From Tubulinosema ratisbonensis (lineage: Eukaryota; Microsporidia; Tubulinosematidae): a stretch of 12,514 nt of DNA. Numbering within the stretch: the first letter of the stretch is position 1; each line of letters opens with the position of its first letter. Of this stretch, positions 1 to 7,239 are shown piece after piece. A program made the translations under genes and the position numbers. Location: assembly GCA_004000155.1 (NCBI GenBank), contig RCSS01000143.1, forward strand, positions 1 to 12,514, in the 5' to 3' direction. A model generated the notes under the pieces. It saw nothing but the letters and a program-made list of their open reading frames with translations. It did not search any database and was not told the origin of the DNA.

Positions 1-182
1 ACAAAAGTTGCAATTGTAAAAAATTTTCAACTTAAACACCTACCATTAACTTGTTTTTGGCATCTCTCACAGGTTATTGCAGGATAAACTAGCAAAATAT
101 TAATAAATGGAATCAAATCTTCTTCGGAATTAATCTTGTGTAAAAACAATTTTTTATAAAAATTTTCTAAATTATTAAACAT
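1..182 (-). pseudogene. Transposase-like zinc-ribbon N-terminus, broken and cut by window edge
   Basis: From an ATG at 182 the minus strand reads 51 codons to a TGA at 27-29. The product has an acidic/hydrophobic helix followed by a CxxC pair (C38, C41) in the context ITCERCQKQV. Shifting by one base just before the stop gives a second CxxC (frame ending in FYNCNFC) that reaches base 1, so a four-Cys zinc ribbon appears split by a frameshift. A short acidic helix followed by a zinc ribbon is how ISXO2-type microsporidian transposases usually begin. That assignment is inference from layout only, because the catalytic domain would lie outside the window. A CCC sits at 193-195 (minus sense), 10 nt before the ATG, as in intact genes here. 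It could instead be another zinc-ribbon protein. Confidence 0.45.
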
Positions 183-186
183 GAAA

Positions 187-248
187 TTAAGAGGGTGGTT
201 TTGGAGGGAAAAAATTTACCCTCCAAATTTTACTTGGACCGTAACCTA
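187..248. repeat. Dispersed ~62-bp repeat, copy 1
   Basis: This stretch matches 3817-3877. The core TTTTACTTGGACCGTAACCT plus the following A is identical in both copies, and the flanking part (AGGG, A/T tract, CCTCC) is similar. Within this copy a perfect 9-bp inverted repeat (200-208 and 219-227, loop 209-218) can form a hairpin. It lies directly upstream of the minus-strand transposase-like ORF, so it may be the promoter/5' end of that mobile family. Confidence 0.7.
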
Positions 249-560
249 TACCTAAGTATTGGTAAACATATTTTACCGTATGCTTCCGAGACTAGGTATT
301 AATATTTTTATAAAAAAGGTATAGCGAAAAGATCTTCGTATGGATTTCCTATTCTTAGTCAACAAAAAAAATATCTATTTTTTAAAAATAATCAACGTTT
401 TCCACAAAATATTTTTTAAAAGAAATAAATTTTTAAGAAAATATCATAATTTTTCTAAAAAAGTATTTCTTTAGAAAAACTCCTTGGAAATCAATAAACA
501 AAAGATACAAGTGGATATTTATAACAAAGGTAGGTTAATTTGCCAAATTAAATATCCGTA
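249..560. other. AT-rich non-coding stretch
   Basis: No reading frame of useful length is seen on either strand. The first ~60 bases are less AT-rich and may belong to the same mobile element as copy 1 of the repeat. The rest is homopolymer-rich A/T sequence. Confidence 0.4.
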
Positions 561-891
561 ATGACTTTTATTGAGCCAAAAAAANCATTCTGCAAGTGGA
601 AAAACTGTATTTGTCATTTTGAATNTATAAAATGAAAAGAGCTTATCTGTCCAGCCAAGATCAAACTAAATTTATAGAAGTAAAAAAATGTATTGATGGT
701 TTTTTATATGTAAGAGAGCCATAACATAAAGCTGATGGCCTACTTTATAATAGCTTAAGAACAAAAAAGGACAGAAAATACTTCCATATGCGGATCTGAT
801 GAGATTCTTTTCATATAAAAATGAAAAACACAACAGGAAGACTATTATCAAAGATGATACACAAAAAAAGTTTTTATATACATCAATGTAA
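561..891 (+). pseudogene. Decayed coding sequence in three shifting frames
   Basis: Three coding-like pieces follow one another on the plus strand. ATG561 opens 24 codons with a Cys/His cluster (F-C-K-W-K-N-C-I-C-H) ending at 635. ATG632 opens 30 codons, containing CIDGFLYVREP, ending at TAA 722-724, and the same frame stays coding-like for 24 more codons. A third frame is open for 45 codons at 754-891 (for example LPYADLMRFFSYKNEKH). Base composition is clearly less AT-rich than in the flanks. Ambiguous bases at 585 and 625 could hide part of the damage. The DGFLY stretch vaguely recalls FLYWCH/MULE-type transposase N-termini, but no diagnostic motif is intact, so the family is not assigned. 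Confidence 0.4.
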
Positions 892-946
892 TTAATCTGT
901 TATCACGCATTGATAATTTGCATGAAAAGAAAAAAAAATAAAATAA

Positions 947-1144
947 AAATTTTTTATTAAAAAAATCATCTACAGACATTTAATTATAAGAAAAGAATAT
1001 TTTAAAAGTAAATGGACCAAAAGGACTGCAATATACATGCAAAAACTTCGTTTAAAATGTGTTTGTGAGCACATTTGCAAAAATATTTTAAGACAACCGA
1101 AAATTTTATGCAATCTAAAATTTTGGATATTAAAAAGTATATAA
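947..1144 (+). pseudogene. Coding remnant without start codon
   Basis: An open frame of 65 codons runs between stops at 944-946 and 1142-1144. It is Lys/Arg-rich with a Cys/His patch (LKCVCEHICKN) and its only ATG is internal at 1037. Composition and aligned frames suggest it is a further piece of the decayed gene at 561-891. A minus-strand open frame over the same bases looks like its shadow. No family is recognised. Confidence 0.35.
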
Positions 1145-1436
1145 ACAGACTTAAAAATATAAAACCAGGAGATGTTTCTGAAAACTAAGTACAAATATAC
1201 TTCTTAGAATGTAATTATTCTTTTTAGTACTTTTAAATTAAAAATTTTGATTGGTCAACTTACATAAAAAAACATTTTTCTAACATTCAATTATATTTTT
1301 AAAATTTTTTGACTGGAAATATACTAAGCCTAATTTTTAATTTTTTTTTATTTTAAATTTGAGTCATAAGTTTATTTATTTTAATTTATTAATAATTAAA
1401 ATAATTTTTTTTATATTTTTTTTAAAAAAACAATCC

Positions 1437-1904
1437 ATGCCATCACTAAAGAAACTTAAACANNTAAAAAAATATTTTATAAATTTAAACAAATCATTTG
1501 GCTTTAGATCCCCTTACCAATTATTAATAGACTCTTCCTTTTTAACAGAACTAAACAAATACAAGCATAAACTAAGTTCATTTAAATCTTTTTTAAAATC
1601 AGAACCAAAAATATTTATTTCTAAATGTTCATATAGAATTTACACATACAACCATAAACTTAAAGATGATTTTAAAAAACATTGTGAAATAAGAAGATGT
1701 AACCATAATAAGTTATCAGAAGAAGAGTGTATTGGTGATTTAATTAAGAAGGATAATAAGTATCATTACATTTTATGCACTCAGAATGATAGTTTTATTG
1801 ATAAGTATATTGAAAATGATAAGGTACCTGTTCTTAAAGTGTTTAAGAGTGTTATTGATTTTGTTGAAAAGAATAAAATAAGTAATCAAGAAAATGAAGA
1901 ATAA
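1437..1904 (+). CDS. UTP23: rRNA-processing protein UTP23 (PIN-domain, SSU processome)
   Basis: UTP23 is a nucleolar factor of the small-subunit processome, needed for early pre-rRNA cleavages and snR30 release. The 155-aa product shows the family's order: a basic start, the F-x-F-R-x-P-Y-Q motif (21-28), the first PIN strand LLIDSSFL with Asp32, then the UTP23-specific zinc-finger residues C64, C88, H90 (RRCNH) and C98 (EEEC). A second PIN strand, YILCTQND with Asp118, and the closing VPVLKVF strand follow. I chose the ATG at 1437 because it puts FGFR at the same distance from Met as in yeast Utp23. The frame is open back to ATG 1359, but that extension is poly-A/T-encoded and hydrophobic. 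The yeast protein is about 100 residues longer, and the basic C-terminal tail is missing here. Two ambiguous bases (1463-1464) blur residues 9-10. It converges with the kleisin gene. Confidence 0.85.
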   Translation: MPSLKKLKXXKKYFINLNKSFGFRSPYQLLIDSSFLTELNKYKHKLSSFKSFLKSEPKIFISKCSYRIYTYNHKLKDDFKKHCEIRRCNHNKLSEEECIGDLIKKDNKYHYILCTQNDSFIDKYIENDKVPVLKVFKSVIDFVEKNKISNQENEE

Positions 1905-2112
1905 AATAAATTAATTTTTAATAAAAAAAATTAAAATATAAAATATTAAAATGTTAAAAATTAAATCTTAATATTTTATTTAAGTTTATTTTACATTATT
2001 TGTTAAATTTTCATGTATTATGTAAAAAAATACTTTTATTTATAATTTGAAAACATAAATAAAATTTTCTAAAATTAAGTTTGTATATTTAAAATATGTT
2101 TTTTTTATGAAT

Positions 2113-3069
2113 TTACTTACATTTTTCTACAAATATATTCTCATAAAAATACACTTGTGTCAAAAGTACTATATTTTTATGAGCTAAGAAAATAAGATCA
2201 GTAAAATACATTGCCTTTTTTCTTCTACTATATGATTTAACTTGCTCATTAAAGTTAAACTGGCTCAGATGAAAAAATTCTTTTTCTTCAGGTATAATTT
2301 CTATACCCTGATAAGTTTGATTTAATTTTTCAGGAAAGCTTAACTCATAAAATACCAAATTATTTTTATTTTTTGTATATTCTTCTAAAAAATTGTCAAA
2401 TTTAGTAAAAATGACAGGTAAAATTTTTTTAGAATTTTCTGGTTCTTTTTTTAACTTTTTTGGAGATGCATAAACTAAAACATTGTCAAAAGTTTCTTTA
2501 CATTTTAAATTAGCAAAAGAAAAATAATCGAAATTTCCTTCTAATTGGTTAGTAATCTTTTCATTTGGCTTTATATGAAAATCATTCTCATTTAATTTGA
2601 TCTGAGAAAAATTCTCTTTTGATTTAATGTTAATATTTTTTTCATATAAAACATTATAAATGTTCACAGGGCACATAATTTCTTCACAGAAATTAGTATA
2701 TTTTTTTGGTAAAAATATTTTAAAACTAAATTCAAAATTATTTTTGATTTCTTTAAACTTAAATGGCATTAAAAATATTTTTGTTTGTAATTTTATATTT
2801 TTGACTTCCAATTGGTAATCATTCATAATTTGTTGAGCATCTTCTTGGTAGTAATTCAGTTTAGCAAAAAATAATTTAAAAAACATTTTTATAAAATAGG
2901 TGTACACTGCCAAAGAATTTGTTTTTATGTTTTTTAAGTCTGAAATTGCTTTTATTAGGTCTATTTGTTTAACTTTTTCTTTGTTTTTGTTTAAGATGGT
3001 CATGAATGTTAATTTTGAGAGCTCTTTGCTGTTTTGTGTAAATTTATGGATGTAAAATGGTTCTTTCAT
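2113..3069 (-). CDS. Divergent alpha-kleisin of cohesin (Rad21/Scc1/Rec8 family)
   Basis: Alpha-kleisins close the SMC1-SMC3 ring that holds sister chromatids together. The 318-aa product has both family ends. The N-terminus FYIHKFTQNSKELSKL aligns without gaps to the Rad21 opening (F-Y-S-H...G-P-L-A-K). A second helix, KLFFAKLNYYQEDAQQI, matches the R-I-Y-x-R-K-x-x-Y-L-x-x-D SMC3-binding helix. The last 40 residues (SRRKKAMYFTDL, then FLAH...LLTQ...YENIFV) match the C-terminal winged helix that binds the SMC1 head (R..A..F..LLVL....I.L.Q...Y.DI). The middle is poorly conserved and short. Rad21/Scc1 is usually 550-650 aa, so this is a strongly reduced form. The start at 3069 fits the family, whose members begin directly at F-Y. 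An in-frame ATG at 3105 would add 12 residues. Neither has a CCC signal. Mitotic Scc1 and meiotic Rec8 cannot be told apart here. It is transcribed divergently from the gene at 3197. Confidence 0.75.
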   Translation of the reverse strand: MKEPFYIHKFTQNSKELSKLTFMTILNKNKEKVKQIDLIKAISDLKNIKTNSLAVYTYFIKMFFKLFFAKLNYYQEDAQQIMNDYQLEVKNIKLQTKIFLMPFKFKEIKNNFEFSFKIFLPKKYTNFCEEIMCPVNIYNVLYEKNINIKSKENFSQIKLNENDFHIKPNEKITNQLEGNFDYFSFANLKCKETFDNVLVYASPKKLKKEPENSKKILPVIFTKFDNFLEEYTKNKNNLVFYELSFPEKLNQTYQGIEIIPEEKEFFHLSQFNFNEQVKSYSRRKKAMYFTDLIFLAHKNIVLLTQVYFYENIFVEKCK

Positions 3070-3187
3070 GCATAAATTTAGTCTTTGTTTTTGAAATGTG
3101 CGCATAAATTAGCATTATACAAATTTATGTAATTTACCTTAAAAAGTTTTATAGATCAATTCGTGACATAAAAAGAGAATGAAATTA

Positions 3188-3190
3188 CCC
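3188..3190 (+). promoter_or_regulatory. CCC start signal, decides the start of the next gene
   Basis: The triplet lies 6 nt before ATG 3197, matching the spacing at the LysRS, SNARE, ABC and peroxiredoxin genes. The upstream in-frame ATG 3179 has no such signal, and the CCC would fall inside its coding sequence. Confidence 0.5.
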
Positions 3191-3196
3191 TTTAAT

Positions 3197-3751
3197 ATGC
3201 AAATTGTAGAAACACGAAATTATGAAGATAAGTTGGAATCAGATGATGTGATTGAAGAAACAACGGATATAAATAATTCTCTTGGTTATGAATCATCCCC
3301 CAAAACTAAAATAGTTTTTAATCCTCAAAAACAATTTTTAAATGAAAATAAAATCTTTGAGAATTTCAAAGAAAAAAGTTTTCAAAAAAATAATTCAGAG
3401 AATAAAAAAACCACACAAGGACCTTTAAGTATTCCTAAACAATCAAATAATGGTACTTCAAGTGAATTAACTAAAATAAATGAAATAGAAACTGATGAAA
3501 GTTTATCATTATTGGTTACAGAAGGACCACTAATGGAGTTGCCTTTGAACAAAACAAAATATGAAGAAAAAAGTCAAAATAAATTAAAAAACGTAACACA
3601 AATTCTTTCAAATGAAACAATTCAACCAGATGACAATATCCAAAGTAATGACACTTTGATTGAAATTAAGAAGAAAAAAAAAGATAAAAGAAAGGATCAA
3701 AACAGGTTGAATAAAACAGTTAGCAAAAAAGAACGTNTTTATTATATTTAA
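3197..3751 (+). CDS. Unrecognised low-complexity, charged protein
   Basis: The family is not recognised. The product has 184 residues from ATG 3197 (190 from ATG 3179). It is rich in Asn, Lys, Glu, Ser and Thr, lacks membrane segments or a signal peptide, has an acidic N-terminal third, and carries a strongly basic run near the C-terminus (IKKKKKDKRKDQNRLNK) that could act as a nuclear/nucleolar signal or RNA-binding tail. It is probably largely disordered. The only patch that looks ordered is around LLVTEGPLMELPL. The frame ends a few codons after an ambiguous base at 3736, so the C-terminus could be misread. All frames close soon after, so little would be lost. It is divergent from the kleisin gene, with about 127 bp between the chosen starts. 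Confidence 0.55.
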   Translation: MQIVETRNYEDKLESDDVIEETTDINNSLGYESSPKTKIVFNPQKQFLNENKIFENFKEKSFQKNNSENKKTTQGPLSIPKQSNNGTSSELTKINEIETDESLSLLVTEGPLMELPLNKTKYEEKSQNKLKNVTQILSNETIQPDDNIQSNDTLIEIKKKKKDKRKDQNRLNKTVSKKERXYYI

Positions 3752-3816
3752 AAAATTATTAGAAATAATATTTAAATAAAAAGAGATTTATTTATTTTCT
3801 TTTATTAATATGTCTT

Positions 3817-3877
3817 TTAAAGGGTATTTTTTAAAGGGAAAATTTTTTCCTCCGAGTTTTACTTGGACCGTAACCTA
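3817..3877. repeat. Dispersed ~62-bp repeat, copy 2
   Basis: This is the second copy of the element at 187-248, in the same orientation, with the 21-bp core identical (3857-3877). The inverted repeat seen in copy 1 is degenerate here. On the minus strand the copy continues with a similar CCCTTTAAAA..ACCCTTTAA pattern, but where copy 1 leads to an ATG this copy has ATA and no reading frame, as expected of a decayed or solo element. It sits between the 3' ends of the gene at 3197 and of LysRS. Confidence 0.7.
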
Positions 3878-4006
3878 GGTTTAACTCAAAAAAATAAATA
3901 TTTTAGGTAAAAATGTGTATATCAGCTAAAAAATAAATAAAAATATTTATAAAAGTTCTTTCTATTTATAAATTTATTCTTAAAACACTGCTAAAATAAA
4001 AAAAGA

Positions 4007-5548
4007 TTATTTATTCTCATCAGGCTTCATAGCTGGGAAGAATATTACATCCCTAATACTTGGTGCATTGGTAAGAAACATAACCAATCTATCAATACCT
4101 ATTCCCCATCCTCCTGTTGGTGGTAAACCATACTCTAATGCATTAATAAATGTTTCATCCAAGGTCATAGCCTCATCATCACCTGCTGCTTTATCCTTAG
4201 CCTGTTCTAAAAACCTATTTCTTTGATCAATTGGATCATTTAACTCAGTGTAAGCATTGACTATTTCCTTTGTGTTCACAAATAATTCAAATCTTTCTGT
4301 TATTCCTTTCCTGTTTCTGTCTATTTTTGCTAAAGGAGACATTGCCAAAGGATGTCCTATTAAAAATGTAGGATTAACACATTCTGGTTCAATAAAGTGA
4401 CCTATCAATTTATCAAGCACTCTGGTTAATGTTTTTGGCTCTGGGACTGTTACACTGTGAGTATCACAAATGTTAATTAATTTTGTTAAGGTGATTGGTT
4501 TATCAAAATCTTCACCAGTAAAATCAGTGCCCATTTTTTTGTTTAATTCTTCTAAAATGTCAATTCTTCTGAAAGGTTTCTCAAAATTAAGTTGGACAGG
4601 AATGTCTTTGTTGTAATAAATCACTTTATGTGATTTATTAACACTCATAACCAATTGACTGATCATTTCTTCTGTAAAATCCATTAAATCATTGTAATCA
4701 GCGTAAGCCATGTAAAATTCACAAGAAGTNAATTCNGGGTTGTGTGTGCAATCAATTCCTTCATTTCTAAATTGTTTTCCTATTTCATACACTCTGTCAA
4801 ATCCTCCAACAACCAATTCTTTTAAGTACAATTCTGGTGATACCCTCATAAAAAGATCCATTTTCAAATCATTGTGATGAGTAATGAATGGCTTGGCTGC
4901 TGCTCCACCAGAAATTAAATTCATCATTGGTGTTTCTACTTCCAAGAATTCTCTTTCATTCAAAAAATTTCTTATAAAATTTATCACTTGGGTTCTTACT
5001 TTAAATCTGTTTTTACTTTCTGAATTCATAATCAAATCCAAGTATCTTTTCCTGTACTTTAATTCTAAATCTTTAAATCCGTAATGTTCTGAAGGAATGG
5101 TTCTTAAACAAGGAGTAAGCACAGTAATTTCATATATTTTTACTGATAATTCACCTGTCTTAGTCTTTCCTGGGTTACCAATGTAACCAATTATGTCTCC
5201 TCTTTTAATTTTAGACACGTATTCCATCATTTTTGGATCTTTAGTAGAAGTATCCACTACTAATTGAATAAACTTATCATTGTGCATTAATTTGTAAAAG
5301 GTAAACTTACTTAAATTTCTTACAACCATAACTCTTCCCACAGATTGTACTATTGATTCTAAAAAGATTCCTTCGTTTGATGCTTTTTTACATTCCTCTA
5401 AAATATTTTCTATTTTATCTTTAGCATCAAATTTATAAACATAAACATTTTTACCACTCTCTTGTTCATCTAAGACTGTCTTTACTCTTTGTAAAAAGTA
5501 ATTTTCTTCGTTTACTGCTTCTAATTCAGTTTCTTTTTCTATGCGCAT
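4007..5548 (-). CDS. KRS1: Lysyl-tRNA synthetase, class II, eukaryotic cytosolic type
   Basis: This enzyme charges tRNA-Lys with lysine using ATP. The 513-aa product is complete. An N-terminal helix (about 1-30) leads to an OB-fold anticodon-binding domain (about 66-145). The class II core follows: motif 1 around [12 protein letters not shown] (199-210), the lysine-site stretch GGAAAKPF (214-221) and [20 protein letters not shown]. Motif 2 is [11 protein letters not shown] (260-270) followed by [13 protein letters not shown], and motif 3 is [15 protein letters not shown] (479-493). Two ambiguous bases (4730, 4736) blur the two variable residues of the usual N-P-E-F in motif 2. The yeast enzyme is longer mainly at its N-terminal basic extension, which is almost absent here. 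On the coding strand CCC lies 2 nt before the ATG. It is an expected single-copy housekeeping gene, and its reading frame is undamaged. Confidence 0.97.
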   Translation of the reverse strand: MRIEKETELEAVNEENYFLQRVKTVLDEQESGKNVYVYKFDAKDKIENILEECKKASNEGIFLESIVQSVGRVMVVRNLSKFTFYKLMHNDKFIQLVVDTSTKDPKMMEYVSKIKRGDIIGYIGNPGKTKTGELSVKIYEITVLTPCLRTIPSEHYGFKDLELKYRKRYLDLIMNSESKNRFKVRTQVINFIRNFLNEREFLEVETPMMNLISGGAAAKPFITHHNDLKMDLFMRVSPELYLKELVVGGFDRVYEIGKQFRNEGIDCTHNXEXTSCEFYMAYADYNDLMDFTEEMISQLVMSVNKSHKVIYYNKDIPVQLNFEKPFRRIDILEELNKKMGTDFTGEDFDKPITLTKLINICDTHSVTVPEPKTLTRVLDKLIGHFIEPECVNPTFLIGHPLAMSPLAKIDRNRKGITERFELFVNTKEIVNAYTELNDPIDQRNRFLEQAKDKAAGDDEAMTLDETFINALEYGLPPTGGWGIGIDRLVMFLTNAPSIRDVIFFPAMKPDENK

Positions 5549-5550
5549 AA

Positions 5551-5553
5551 GGG
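5551..5553 (-). promoter_or_regulatory. CCC start signal of LysRS
   Basis: The coding strand reads TTACCCTTATG, with the triplet 2 nt before the start codon. This is the short-leader arrangement seen at several genes of this window. Confidence 0.5.
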
Positions 5554-5824
5554 TAATAAATTTTTATTTTTTATATATTCATAGTATTCTTAGAATAAAA
5601 TAATTTATTGAAAAAATATTTAATAAATTATAATTTAAATAATTTAAAAATAACAAATAATTTTAAAAATAATAAATATAAAAAAAAGTAGAAATTTATT
5701 TAATAAATAATTTTATTCCAATCTTATATAAGATTTTAATAACTCAGATATAAAATAAATAAGTGTGTTTATAATAGATATTAAAAATAATAAATAATAA
5801 TTTATTTTAAAAATGATAAGTACA

Positions 5825-5867
5825 TAATATAATATAATATAACAAAATATAATATAATATAATATAT
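5825..5867. repeat. ATAAT pentanucleotide microsatellite
   Basis: The unit ATAAT/TAATA is tandemly repeated in two blocks of about four units, separated by an ACAAA interruption. Confidence 0.75.
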
Positions 5868-5986
5868 TTGAACGCATTTTGTATGCTAATATTGTAAAAT
5901 GTGTATTGTTCACTTTAGTAAATTTTTTAATCAATCAATTTATATTTTATAAAAAGGAGAAATATATGTAAAACTAGAAAATTTTT

Positions 5987-6220
5987 ATGGAAAAATTGTC
6001 AACTGAAATTAGTACAAATTTTCAAGAAATTGAAGACTCAAGAAGCCAGAATAGCAATAATCTTTCACTATTTTACATATATTACTTTGAAAAATATATT
6101 AGAATAAGAAGAAAAAATAAAAAAATTAAAAGAATATTATTAGTAATATTACTAAGCTCATATATTATTACAATAGGAATTTTAATCTTTACACAGTATT
6201 TAAACAAACAAAATATTTAA
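5987..6220 (+). CDS. Small protein with C-terminal membrane anchor, unknown family
   Basis: The family is not recognised. The product is 77 aa: an acidic, Ser/Asn-rich N-terminal third, an aromatic stretch (LFYIYYFEKY), a dense basic cluster (RIRRKNKKIKR, 39-49), one hydrophobic helix (about 50-69) and a short tail ending in NKQNI. The basic flank followed by the only membrane helix near the C-terminus predicts a tail-anchored protein with a cytosolic N-terminus. An in-frame TAG 12 nt upstream fixes the start at 5987. There is no CCC signal. It converges with the R-SNARE gene (138 bp apart), another tail-anchored protein, but it has no SNARE heptads of its own. It could still be a chance frame. 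Confidence 0.5.
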   Translation: MEKLSTEISTNFQEIEDSRSQNSNNLSLFYIYYFEKYIRIRRKNKKIKRILLVILLSSYIITIGILIFTQYLNKQNI

Positions 6221-6358
6221 TAAAATTTTTGTTGTTGATTAAAAAAACAAGACCTATTTTTAATTAAATTTTGACATACAAAAACATACCTTTGATTATG
6301 TAAAAATTTATGGCTAAATATTACAAATTCGGGTATAGTTTATAAGTAAATTTTGTTA

Positions 6359-6649
6359 TTAAAATATTAGTTTCTTGAAATATTTGTATAATATAAAAAA
6401 CATTGTTATTATAAATACTATCACTAGCATTAACATGAAATAGATAACCAGTTTTCGATTTCTGGCTCGTCTTTTTGTTTCTTTTGCTTCGTCAGCAAAT
6501 TCTTTTACTTTTGAATTTAATTTGTTAAGCTGTTTATCAATCTCACTCAACTGTTCTACATTGTTCGTTAATTCCTTTATGTTTGATTTTACAACTTTTA
6601 TATATTCCTCGAGTTCTTCTTCTATTTCTTCTATTTCTACGTCTGTCAT
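6359..6649 (-). CDS. Short R-SNARE (synaptobrevin/VAMP-like), zero-layer Asn
   Basis: R-SNAREs contribute one helix to the four-helix bundle that drives vesicle fusion. The 96-aa product is an acidic start, a SNARE coiled coil (about 14-66), a basic linker (KRRARNRK) and a C-terminal anchor (about 67-88). There is no longin domain. It aligns without gaps to the VAMP2 SNARE motif: VKSNIKEL matches MRVNVDKV, QLSEID matches KLSELD, and layer residues L34 (+1), I37 (+2), L44 (+4), F51 (+6) and A55 (+7) are appropriate. The position of the canonical zero-layer arginine is Asn30 (LTNNVEQL). The start is supported by CCCC 2 nt upstream of the ATG. A Q-SNARE is less likely given F at +6 and A at +7. 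Which membrane it serves cannot be told from sequence. Confidence 0.8.
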   Translation of the reverse strand: MTDVEIEEIEEELEEYIKVVKSNIKELTNNVEQLSEIDKQLNKLNSKVKEFADEAKETKRRARNRKLVIYFMLMLVIVFIITMFFILYKYFKKLIF

Positions 6650-6651
6650 AA

Positions 6652-6655
6652 GGGG
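6652..6655 (-). promoter_or_regulatory. CCCC start signal of the R-SNARE gene
   Basis: The coding strand reads ATAACCCCTTATG, with the C run 2 nt before the start codon, the same spacing as at LysRS. Confidence 0.5.
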
Positions 6656-7108
6656 TTATAGCTAATTGGTTGTTAGAGTTGAATAGGGGATGAAATATAA
6701 TAGTTTTATAAATAAATTATGATTAGGAAAGATATTCATTAAAAGAAGTTATTTACAATTAAAAATGACTACTTAGCTTATCATATTTCAAATAAAAATA
6801 CTTAGAAAGTATTTAAAAAAATATAGAATCTTTGTAATTTTTGGTTTAAAAAATTTCATTCTTTGCCTTTTTTATTAATTCTCAAGATTCTCAACGTTTA
6901 TTAAATATATAACCTTATATATCATTTTTAGTCACAGTAAGTTAAAAATTAAATAGGATTACATTAATTTGATTCCTTTTTTTTATTTCTTAAAAATTGA
7001 TCAGTATTTATAAATGTAAAAATGGATTATCAAGTAAAAATTTTATGTTGTACTTTTTAAAATAAATCAATTGTAATTTAAAAAACTTATAAGTTATTTT
7101 ATTTAAAA
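6656..7108. other. AT-rich intergenic region
   Basis: This is the upstream region of the R-SNARE gene and the 3' region of the ABC gene. Only very short ATG frames occur (for example 12 codons near 7023 on plus). No RNA gene or repeat is seen. Confidence 0.45.
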
Positions 7109-7237
7109 CTATGTTTTGATAGGGATGCCAATTCTGTATTTAATAGACCTAAGACTTAAAATAATTAAGAACATCATAACAAGAATAACTATTGAAAGCA
7201 ATACCAAAAAGGTTGACTTTGTTAAACTGAAATTCAT
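7109..7237 (-). CDS. Last membrane helix of the ABC transporter, in a shifted frame
   Basis: Two bases after the stop of the ABC ORF, an ATG opens 42 codons (MNFSLTKSTF, a ~21-residue hydrophobic helix, then the basic tail RSIKYRIGIPIKT). ABCG half transporters normally end in a loop, a final helix (TM6) and a short basic tail, and the ABC ORF upstream lacks that helix. This frame is open upstream of its ATG and overlaps the end of the ABC ORF. One extra base in the A5 run (T5 on plus, 7257-7261) would join the two. The parsimonious reading is one gene of about 570 aa split by a genuine or sequencing indel. A separate 42-aa membrane peptide translated downstream is possible but less likely. 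Confidence 0.65.
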   Translation of the reverse strand: MNFSLTKSTFLVLLSIVILVMMFLIILSLRSIKYRIGIPIKT

Positions 7238-7239
7238 AT

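Larger units (their letters stand above)
5549..5986. other. AT-rich intergenic region
   Basis: This is the shared upstream region of LysRS (minus) and the 77-aa gene (plus). It is almost pure A/T and contains the pentanucleotide repeat described separately. A 73-codon minus-strand frame here is hydrophobic only because it reads through that repeat, and I do not call it. Confidence 0.5.

Noticed and set aside
970..1194. 74-codon minus-strand frame
   Set aside because: The plus strand over the same bases carries a more coding-like Lys/Arg-rich frame, and the minus product is Phe/Ile/Leu-rich as expected for the complement.
1359..1436. N-terminal extension of UTP23 from ATG 1359
   Set aside because: It is encoded by poly-A/T tracts, is hydrophobic, and would place the conserved FxFR motif 26 residues too far from the start.
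4884..5084. Plus-strand frame inside LysRS
   Set aside because: It lies wholly within the conserved catalytic core of LysRS on the other strand.
5713..5934. 73-codon hydrophobic minus-strand frame
   Set aside because: It reads through the ATAAT microsatellite and flanking A/T. The hydrophobic Ile/Tyr/Leu content is an effect of base composition, and no start signal is present.
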